A stretch of 15,348 bases of DNA from Candidatus Bathyarchaeota archaeon (GTDB lineage Archaea > Thermoproteota > Bathyarchaeia > TCS64). The first letter of the stretch is position 1. Each line of letters opens with the position of its first letter. The stretch is taken from assembly GCA_020697635.1 (NCBI GenBank), contig JAEHCT010000010.1, forward strand, positions 1 through 15,348, written 5' to 3'. The notes below the pieces were generated by a model. That model was not told where the DNA came from. It saw only the letters and a program-made list of their open reading frames with translations, and ran no database searches. The translations under genes were made by a program, and so were the position numbers. Positions 1-5,315 of this stretch are shown here, in pieces.

Positions 1-1
1 A

Positions 2-223
2 CTATTTACCACAGTTGGGGTACCTGAGGACCTTTTCATGTCCCTGCGGGTAGTTCTCCACGAGGCCGTATACAGGGCACTTAAAGGCATAGAACTGGAG
101 GCTCCCGCTCCATCCGGGCCATGATCTACGGGACGTGGGAACGGCCCCTGAGACCAGTAGCCTGACCTTCTGCAGCAGATTGAGCCTGACATGAGTCTTA
201 TACGGCCTCTCGACCTGAACCAT
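2..223 (-). CDS. Possible small zinc-ribbon-like protein, perhaps decayed
   Basis: This 73-residue frame starts at an ATG and ends with a stop two bases from the window edge. Its C-terminal third contains FKCPVYGLVENYP followed by PNCGK. It resembles small archaeal zinc ribbons that, as I remember them, read CPxHG, then about 15 residues, then CPxC. Here only the first and last cysteines remain: tyrosine stands where His and Cys would be expected, each one base change away. A weak TATA-like stretch lies about 36 bases upstream on the minus strand (around 256-263). No convincing ribosome-binding site is seen. It may be a real small gene, a decayed copy or a chance frame. The family call is inference. 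Confidence 0.35.
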   Translation of the reverse strand: MVQVERPYKTHVRLNLLQKVRLLVSGAVPTSRRSWPGWSGSLQFYAFKCPVYGLVENYPQGHEKVLRYPNCGK

Positions 224-295
224 GACGCCTTGGTCTCACACACGCCCCGAATTACGGTTATGTGACCTACCCGTGCATTGACGACGTACATCCCG

Positions 296-334
296 GAAAA
301 GATTAAACGATCACAGCCTCCTTATTTGATGGTG
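296..334 (+). promoter_or_regulatory. Promoter and ribosome-binding site for the flavin-reductase gene
   Basis: An A/T-rich stretch, AAAAGATTAAAC at about 297-308, is centred about 38 bases before the TTG at 342 and is a plausible TATA element. GGTG at 331-334, complementary to the archaeal 16S tail, lies 7 bases before that TTG. An in-frame TGA at 327-329 excludes any longer reading. The ATG at 329 is in another frame and soon meets a stop, so TTG is the supported start. Confidence 0.45.
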
Positions 335-341
335 TTCTGGT

Positions 342-875
342 TTGGACATAAAAAAAGTTGACGAGTTCAAGTACATAGTGGAGGCTAACCGGCTCATGAG
401 AGGAGGCGGCCTGTTCCTAGTCTCCGAAGGAAAGGACGGTAAACCCAACGCCATGACCATAGGGTGGGGCTTCCTAGGAACCATATGGAGTAGACACGTC
501 TTCGTGGTGGCGGTGAGGCTGTCGAGGCACACGCACAAGCTCCTTGAGGCGTCGGATAGCTTCACGGTCTGTCTCCCTGGCAAGGGAATGAAGGAGTGGC
601 TAGAGTTCTGCGGCACCAAGTCAGGCCGCGACGTGAACAAGTTCAAGGAGCTGGGCATGACGGCGGTGAAAGGCGTAGACGTGGAGGCGCCCTACATCGA
701 GGAGTGTCCGGTCCACATCGAGTGCGAGATAGTCTACAGGAACGAGATGAAGCCGGGGCAGCTCCAGAAGGCCATAGAGGACGAGGTTTACCCCACCAAG
801 GACATGCACGTCATCTACTATGGAACGGTTAAAGGCGTCTACGCGGTGGAGGACGCCGACGAGAAGCTTGCATAG
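342..875 (+). CDS. Flavin-reductase-like FMN-binding protein
   Basis: A 177-residue protein of the flavin reductase-like (flavoredoxin/FMN-binding split-barrel) family. Members bind FMN and pass electrons from NAD(P)H or other carriers, usually in the cytoplasm. The family pattern is visible: a segment at about 34-60 beginning KPNAMTIGWGF and continuing through a beta strand, then SRHTHKLLE (61-69). FTVCLPG follows at about 74-80, and the EFCGTKSGRDVNKF segment at about 88-101 matches the typical CG..SGRD..KF signature. APYIEECPVHIECE lies near 116-129. Length is usual for the family and there is no signal peptide. The start is TTG, supported by GGTG 7 bases upstream. The flavodoxin gene begins 9 bases after the stop, so the two are almost certainly cotranscribed and may form a redox pair. 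The physiological partner cannot be read from sequence. Confidence 0.85.
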   Translation: MDIKKVDEFKYIVEANRLMRGGGLFLVSEGKDGKPNAMTIGWGFLGTIWSRHVFVVAVRLSRHTHKLLEASDSFTVCLPGKGMKEWLEFCGTKSGRDVNKFKELGMTAVKGVDVEAPYIEECPVHIECEIVYRNEMKPGQLQKAIEDEVYPTKDMHVIYYGTVKGVYAVEDADEKLA

Positions 876-878
876 GTG
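875..878 (+). promoter_or_regulatory. GGTG ribosome-binding site of the flavodoxin gene
   Basis: GGTG overlaps the last base of the upstream TAG stop and sits 6 bases before the ATG at 885. This fixes the flavodoxin start and shows that the two genes are read from one message. Confidence 0.6.
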
Positions 879-884
879 AACTAG

Positions 885-1358
885 ATGAAGATACTCGTGG
901 TCTATGACTCACGGACGGGGAACACGGAGAAGATGGCTCACGCCGTCGCCGGGGGCGTAAGGAGAGCCGGGTTGGAGCCCGTCGTGAGGAAGGTGGATGA
1001 GGCAAACGTGGACGAGCTTCTACAGGTCCAGGGCCTCATCCTGGGCTCGCCCGTCTACTATGGTTTACCCTCGGCGAAGATCAAGGCGTTCATCGACGAG
1101 TCCGTCAAGCTCCACGGCAAGCTGGAGGGCTTGGTAGGGGGCGCCTTCTGCAGCGCGGGGGGAACCCACACCGGCTCCGAGACAACGATCATGGCGCTGC
1201 TGGAGGCCCTCATGGTGCATGGCATGGTCGTGCAGGGGACGTCAGCCAAGAACCATTACGGCGCCGCGTCGGTGGGAGCCCCAGACGACGACGATGTCGA
1301 GGTCTGCAACAGGATGGGCGAGAGAATCGCCAAACTGGTGAAGAAGCTCAACTCGTAG
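885..1358 (+). CDS. Flavodoxin / WrbA-like FMN protein
   Basis: A 157-residue flavodoxin-fold protein. The N-terminal MKILVVYDSRTGNTEKMA is the classic first strand plus the FMN phosphate loop (SRTGNT, 9-14). GSPVYYGLPS (54-63) is the loop that packs on the isoalloxazine ring, and CSAGGTHTGSET (89-100) is the third FMN-contacting loop, close to that in WrbA/NAD(P)H:quinone-reductase-like flavodoxins. Such proteins carry electrons or reduce quinones in the cytoplasm. The length fits a stand-alone flavodoxin domain. It follows the flavin-reductase-like gene by 9 bases, so that protein could reduce it; this is inference. A run of five T at 1378-1382, 20 bases past the stop, may end transcription, although it also falls in the next promoter. 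Confidence 0.88.
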   Translation: MKILVVYDSRTGNTEKMAHAVAGGVRRAGLEPVVRKVDEANVDELLQVQGLILGSPVYYGLPSAKIKAFIDESVKLHGKLEGLVGGAFCSAGGTHTGSETTIMALLEALMVHGMVVQGTSAKNHYGAASVGAPDDDDVEVCNRMGERIAKLVKKLNS

Positions 1359-1377
1359 AATCCCTCCCTGAGAACCC

Positions 1378-1413
1378 TTTTTCTTATTACAGTATCAATA
1401 CATTTGATACTTG
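1378..1413 (+). promoter_or_regulatory. Promoter with 8+5+8 inverted repeat (candidate operator)
   Basis: A T-rich TATA-like element (about 1378-1388) is centred about 31 bases before the ATG at 1414, which would put transcription start at or just before that ATG (leaderless). Directly after it is a perfect inverted repeat: AGTATCAA (1391-1398), spacer TACAT, TTGATACT (1404-1411). It covers the predicted start point, the usual place for a dimeric archaeal repressor to block transcription. The repeat is seen directly; the regulatory role is inference. Confidence 0.55.
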
Positions 1414-2679
1414 ATGTCGTCAAACTTTGGAGACCGGCTCCTCGATGATCTGGAGGCAGACGTCAAAGGCCTCGTGGAGCTTTGCTCCAGCCTAGTGAAG
1501 ATACCCAGCGACAACCCGCCGGGAGACACATCTAAACTAGCCTCGTTCATCCAGAGCTACCTCGAAAGCCTCGGCGTCGCCGTCGAGACCTACGAGACAG
1601 TGGAGGGGGTGGTAAACGTCGTTTCATCGATCGGGGAGGGGAGTCCCCACCTCATACTCAACGGCCACCTAGACCAGTTCCCAGGTGACGTAGGGGAGGA
1701 GTGGAGCCGCAGCCCATACTCGGGGGAGGTTTCAGGCGGTGAGCTACATGGTCGGGGAAGCGGCGACATGAAGGGCGGTCTGGCGTCGCTCCTCCACTGC
1801 TTCAGCAAGCTGAGCACGCTCAGTCTACCGGGTAAGGTTACTTTCACTGGCACATCCGACGAGGAGACGGGGGGCAGATGGGGCGCAAGGTGGCTCCTCG
1901 ACAATGTGGAGGGCCTCCGCGGAGACGCGGTCCTGAACGGGGAGCCTTCGGGCCTCACGGTGAGGATCGGTGAGAAAGGCAGGGTACCCCTGATCCTGCG
2001 GGCCAGGGGCCAGGCGGCCCACGGGAGCTTCGCCGGGTACGTCGGCGAGAACGCCATCATGAAGATGGTTAGGGCGCTGCCTAGGGTGGAGGCGCTTCAA
2101 GGCACGCCCGCGCCCCTGGACGCCGAGGCGTTGAGCCTCACCGAGGAGGTGATGAAGGGATACAAGGAGCAGTACGGCCACGAGTCATCCACGATGGCGG
2201 ACGTGCTCAAGCACGTGACTGTAAACGTAGGAGTGATTCGAGGCGGCGCCAAGGACAACATCGTGCCTGCGCTGTGCGAGGCAGAGGTGGACGTCAGGCT
2301 GCCCCTCGGGATCAGCCCCGATGAGATAAGGAGCAGGGTAGAGGAGGAGGTCCACCGAGTCGATGAGGGCATGGAGGTGGAGTGGGGCCGCCACACATCG
2401 GTGCTCACGGGCTCCACCTACACGCCGCCTGAGGCAAGGATCGTTAGGCTGCTCCAGGCGAACCACGCCGAGATCACGGGCAGGGAGCCCTACCTTAGCT
2501 TCACCTCCGGGGGCACCGACTGCCGGTTCTGGAGGCTTCTGGGGGTCCCGGCAGTCTCGTATGGCCCCAAGGTCTACGGGATGGGCGGGGTGGACGAGCA
2601 CATCACCCTAGAAGATCTGGCGACCACAGCCAGAGTCCACATGGAGACGATCATCGGCTTCCTCACTGGACGAGGGTGA
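1414..2679 (+). CDS. M20 family metallopeptidase (ArgE/DapE/CPG2-like)
   Basis: A 421-residue di-zinc hydrolase of the M20 family, which includes acetylornithine deacetylase, succinyl-diaminopimelate desuccinylase, aminoacylases and carboxypeptidase G2. Numbered from ATG 1414, the metal and catalytic motifs are in order. NGHLDQFP carries zinc His85 and Asp87. GRGSGDMKGG carries the bridging Asp118. TSDEETGG carries catalytic Glu150 and zinc Glu151. NGEPSG carries acidic Glu177 and VDEHITLED carries zinc His396. A dimerisation (lid) domain occupies about 185-300, starting at IGEKG and including RGQAAHGSFAGYVGENAI. Length is normal. A TTG codon directly precedes the ATG; I chose the ATG for its leaderless spacing. 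The family is clear but the substrate is not: an N-acyl amino acid, a dipeptide or a lysine/arginine intermediate are all possible. No biosynthetic neighbours are present, which favours a catabolic role. Confidence 0.88.
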   Translation: MSSNFGDRLLDDLEADVKGLVELCSSLVKIPSDNPPGDTSKLASFIQSYLESLGVAVETYETVEGVVNVVSSIGEGSPHLILNGHLDQFPGDVGEEWSRSPYSGEVSGGELHGRGSGDMKGGLASLLHCFSKLSTLSLPGKVTFTGTSDEETGGRWGARWLLDNVEGLRGDAVLNGEPSGLTVRIGEKGRVPLILRARGQAAHGSFAGYVGENAIMKMVRALPRVEALQGTPAPLDAEALSLTEEVMKGYKEQYGHESSTMADVLKHVTVNVGVIRGGAKDNIVPALCEAEVDVRLPLGISPDEIRSRVEEEVHRVDEGMEVEWGRHTSVLTGSTYTPPEARIVRLLQANHAEITGREPYLSFTSGGTDCRFWRLLGVPAVSYGPKVYGMGGVDEHITLEDLATTARVHMETIIGFLTGRG

Positions 2680-2712
2680 AGTTCTTTAGATACCCACCTG
2701 CATTTGGGTCTG

Positions 2713-3081
2713 ATGAAGATCACCTACAAGCCAGCGGAGGAGCTGATCATTCTTGAGATGGTTGAGTACTCCCTGGACAAGCTAGCCCAGACAGGGGCTC
2801 TGATACAGGACGCGGGGAGGCCGGTTATACTGAACTGGGCCGAGGGCGTCGTGTTCTACCATATGCCGCTGCCCTTCAACACCAAGGAGCTTCTCAAGGA
2901 GCGGCAGCAGGGCCGCATCTACTGGGCAAGCGTAATCTACGCCCCGCTGCCTGAGTATAGGCAGACGCTGAAGATAGGCCCCAGGGACATACCTATCGTC
3001 GCCACGCCTAACCCGCTGCTGATACAGGCCGCGAGATGGATCAAGGAGCAGATGAGCCGCCGGAGGAGTCACCGGATCTAG
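2713..3081 (+). CDS. Conserved-looking hypothetical protein
   Basis: A soluble-looking protein of 122 residues from the ATG at 2713; a TTG at 2704 would add three residues. A TATA-like TTTAGATA around 2683-2690 lies about 27 bases before this ATG, suggesting a leaderless start. I do not recognise the family. The first half is charged and mixed alpha/beta (EELIILEMVEYSLDKL, then PVILNWAEGVVFYHMPLP). The second half has YWASVIYAPLP and a PRDIPIVATPNPLL segment. There is no signal peptide, membrane segment or cysteine. The last 41 bases overlap the tail of the permease gene on the other strand. The codon pattern and composition resemble its neighbours, so it is probably a real gene. It is separate from the M20 gene by 33 bases and could be partly cotranscribed with it. 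Confidence 0.65.
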   Translation: MKITYKPAEELIILEMVEYSLDKLAQTGALIQDAGRPVILNWAEGVVFYHMPLPFNTKELLKERQQGRIYWASVIYAPLPEYRQTLKIGPRDIPIVATPNPLLIQAARWIKEQMSRRRSHRI

Positions 3082-4144
3082 ACTCGTCCCTCATTATCCC
3101 GACGTAGTCCACTCCTTTTATGTTCAGGCTCTTCTCGGGCACTAGTCCCCTCGGCTTATAGATCATGAATACGATGAGGAAGGCACCTAGGAACAGGTCT
3201 TCGAAGACGTCGATGAGCTTTATCCACCTGGTGCCGATCAGCAGGATCCCGACTCCCTGCTTCATGACGTTGAGGGCCTTGAGTAACGCTACGCACAGCA
3301 GGGTTCCCAGGTAGCTCCCCGCGTTGTTGCCCAGGCCCCCCACGGTTATCATGAGCCATGGCCAGAACGTGTAGGTCACCCTGTCGTACATGACGTGCTG
3401 TACGTAGCTGTAGTAGTAGCTCACGAGGACGCCACTCACGGCCATGATGCCGCTGCCGAACATCATTATCTGGCGACGGATGTTGGCGACGTTCTTGCCT
3501 GTGCTCTCGAGGGTTACCTCGTTATCCCTCATCGCCCTCATGAGGCGCCCGAACGGGCTGTTCATCATGACCCGCATTATCATGTAACAGACCAGGCCCA
3601 CCACCAGTATGACCGTGGCTATGATGACCATCTGCTCGCCCTGGTACCAGGCGAAGAAGTTTGGGATGAAAGACCCCAGCGTGCCGCCGGCTATCCCCTC
3701 GTTGTTCGCCACGATGACGCTCACCCCATTGCTGACGATGAGCAGCAACATCATAAGCCTCGTGGCCCGGAGTCTGCCGCTCACCAAGCCTATCAGCCAC
3801 CCGGCAGCAGCGCCCATTGTGAAGGCCGCCGCTAGGCTGAACAGGAACATGCTGAGGCTGAGGAGGGGTTTCGCCTGGAAGAGCCCTGTTAGCATCCTCA
3901 CGTTGGTGGGGTTGTCGTAAACCCAGTCGGCGCCGAACGTGAGTCCCGCGCCTCTCCCTATCCACATGCATAGCCTGATCACCACTGCGCTGACGGTGTA
4001 GGCGCCGACGGCGACGCTCACGTTGCTGCTCATGTTGGGGATGCCGCCGTTCCCGAACTGGAAGTTTAGGGCGGAAGATATGATGACGTAGTGGCCGAAG
4101 AATATCGCCGTGTTTATTATGATGATCTGCCATTGGCTCAGCAT
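3041..4144 (-). CDS. LivM-type branched-chain amino-acid ABC permease
   Basis: An integral membrane permease of the LivM/LivH family, which carries branched-chain amino acids, urea or short amides through an ABC transporter. From the ATG at 4144 it has 367 residues. Near the N-terminus is the family segment ALNFQFGNGGIPNMSS..VAVGAY. Near the middle is RLMRAMRDNEVTLESTGKN, which matches the cytoplasmic loop that contacts the ATPase. This is followed by WLMITVGGLGNNAGSYLG and a C-terminal IVFMIYKPRGLVPE, both typical. About eight to ten hydrophobic segments are visible. A GTG at 4171 would add nine residues, but the TATA-like CCTATAACTG (4181-4190) is too close to it, so ATG fits better. No LivH, ATPase or binding-protein gene is present here. 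The charged, serine-rich tail (GDSSGGSS) overlaps the facing gene by 41 bases. Confidence 0.82.
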   Translation of the reverse strand: MLSQWQIIIINTAIFFGHYVIISSALNFQFGNGGIPNMSSNVSVAVGAYTVSAVVIRLCMWIGRGAGLTFGADWVYDNPTNVRMLTGLFQAKPLLSLSMFLFSLAAAFTMGAAAGWLIGLVSGRLRATRLMMLLLIVSNGVSVIVANNEGIAGGTLGSFIPNFFAWYQGEQMVIIATVILVVGLVCYMIMRVMMNSPFGRLMRAMRDNEVTLESTGKNVANIRRQIMMFGSGIMAVSGVLVSYYYSYVQHVMYDRVTYTFWPWLMITVGGLGNNAGSYLGTLLCVALLKALNVMKQGVGILLIGTRWIKLIDVFEDLFLGAFLIVFMIYKPRGLVPEKSLNIKGVDYVGIMRDESRSGDSSGGSSAP

Positions 4145-4209
4145 CTGGTTGCCCCGTAGATGATAATTCACGACGATAAGCAGTTATAGGGTTTTGCACG
4201 GCGCCGGAC

Positions 4210-4258
4210 CATATTTTTAAATCATTGTAGACGGGTCATACATGAAAGATCAGAGGTG
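4210..4258 (+). promoter_or_regulatory. Promoter and GAGGTG ribosome-binding site of the acyl-CoA synthetase gene
   Basis: CATATTTTTAAAT (about 4210-4222) is the strongest TATA-like box in the window, centred about 49 bases before the ATG at 4265. GAGGTG (4253-4258) lies 6 bases before that ATG. A GTG inside the ribosome-binding site (4256) is in frame but would be too close to it, so ATG 4265 is preferred. The A/T block reads similarly on the other strand and could also serve the divergent permease gene. Confidence 0.6.
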
Positions 4259-4264
4259 TGCTTG

Positions 4265-4963
4265 ATGAGAGACAAAGCGATCTCAGAGGTTTTCGAGGCG
4301 GCCAAGTCCGAGGGAAGGAACTTCCTATATGAGCATGAGGCAAAGAAGCTGTTCGGTCTCTACGGTATGCCGGTCACCAAGATACATGTAGCCGAGACGG
4401 AGGACGAGGCGGTCGAGGCCGCGGAGAGTATAGGTTTCCCCATAGTCCTCAAGATCGTGAGCCCCCAGATACTGCATAAGAGCGACGCGGGCGGCGTCAT
4501 TGTGGGAGTCGAGGACGAGAAGGGCATCCGGGAGGGCTTCAACAGGATCATAGATAACGCCAAGAAGTACAAGGCGGACGCCGAGATCACCGGCGTGCTC
4601 GTCCAGGAGATGGCGCCCAACGGCACCGAGATCATCGTAGGAAGCACCTCCGACCCCACCTTCGGTCCCACCCTCATGTTCGGGCTGGGCGGCATCTTCG
4701 TGGAAATTCTCAAGGACGTGAGCTTCCGCGTCGCCCCCATCGACGTGGTGGACGCCCGGGAGATGATCAAGGAGATCAAGGCCTACAAGATCCTCGAGGG
4801 TGCGCGGGGGATGCCGCCGAGCGACCAGGAGACCCTTGCCGACATACTGGTCAAGACCAGCAAGATGCTCATGGAGTGCCCCGAGGTCAAGGAGCTGGAC
4901 ATGAACCCGATCCTCGCCTACCCCGACGGTGCCCGCATCGTCGACGGCAGGATCATCATGTAG
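4265..4963 (+). CDS. ADP-forming acyl-CoA synthetase, beta (ATP-grasp) subunit
   Basis: A 232-residue ATP-grasp subunit of the NDP-forming acetyl-CoA synthetase family. With its CoA-binding alpha subunit it converts acyl-CoA, ADP and phosphate to acid, CoA and ATP, the energy-yielding end step of amino-acid and sugar fermentation in many archaea. The N-terminal LYEHEAKKLFGLYGMPV is the typical start of the domain. ILHKSDAGGV (69-78) includes the family's conserved phosphorylatable His71. QEM (114-116) and FGPTLMFGLGGIFVE (about 134-148) form the nucleotide site, and ELDMNPIL (210-217) carries metal-binding residues. The length matches separate beta subunits rather than fused enzymes. No alpha-subunit gene is present here, so the partner must be encoded elsewhere. 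Whether the acid is acetate, a branched-chain acid or an aryl acid cannot be told. Confidence 0.88.
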   Translation: MRDKAISEVFEAAKSEGRNFLYEHEAKKLFGLYGMPVTKIHVAETEDEAVEAAESIGFPIVLKIVSPQILHKSDAGGVIVGVEDEKGIREGFNRIIDNAKKYKADAEITGVLVQEMAPNGTEIIVGSTSDPTFGPTLMFGLGGIFVEILKDVSFRVAPIDVVDAREMIKEIKAYKILEGARGMPPSDQETLADILVKTSKMLMECPEVKELDMNPILAYPDGARIVDGRIIM

Positions 4964-5029
4964 GCCCCCTCCAACCCATCTTTGAAAGCCTTCATTCGAT
5001 TACCTTGGCAAACTTGGTTTTGTCACACC

Positions 5030-5042
5030 GCGAATAAATGGT
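5030..5042 (+). promoter_or_regulatory. TATA-like box before the small membrane protein gene
   Basis: GCGAATAAATGG is centred about 33 bases before the ATG at 5070, the spacing expected for a short-leader or leaderless archaeal transcript. No ribosome-binding site is seen. The rest of 4964-5069 holds a pyrimidine-rich stretch just after the upstream stop and no other recognisable element. Confidence 0.4.
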
Positions 5043-5069
5043 TGCAGGTACCATCGGTTCACGGGACAC

Positions 5070-5315
5070 ATGGGAACGTACTTCAAGGCTTTAAACGACA
5101 AAGACGAGGCGATGCTCCTCTACAACCAGGTGAAGATACTGCTCGGCTTCATATGTGTCGTCATATCCTCCGAGTACCTCTACTTCTTCATCACTGGGGC
5201 GAGGGGAGGAGCCCTCTACACGGCCGATCTCCTCGCGTTGCTTGCGGTGGGCTGCATCCTCATCAGGGAGGGGCTCCGGCATACGCTGAGGCTCGTCGAG
5301 CTATACGGGTTCTAG
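5070..5315 (+). CDS. Small two-helix membrane protein
   Basis: An 81-residue protein with a charged N-terminus (MGTYFKALNDKDEAM) and two hydrophobic segments. The first runs at about 22-42 (VKILLGFICVVISSEYL...), the second at about 51-66 (TADLLALLAVGCILI), followed by a basic/amphipathic C-terminus. A short GARGG turn joins the helices. I do not recognise the family. The start is supported by the TATA-like box about 33 bases upstream. Its end overlaps the last 15 bases of the facing 750-residue membrane protein gene. A longer frame in another phase across the same bases (4982-5344) lacks any such structure and looks spurious. Confidence 0.6.
   Translation: MGTYFKALNDKDEAMLLYNQVKILLGFICVVISSEYLYFFITGARGGALYTADLLALLAVGCILIREGLRHTLRLVELYGF

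Noticed and set aside
3395..3835. A 146-codon plus-strand frame opposite the LivM permease.
   Set aside because: It is rich in His and Asp only because it mirrors Met/Ile/Val codons of the permease; no promoter or ribosome-binding site is seen.
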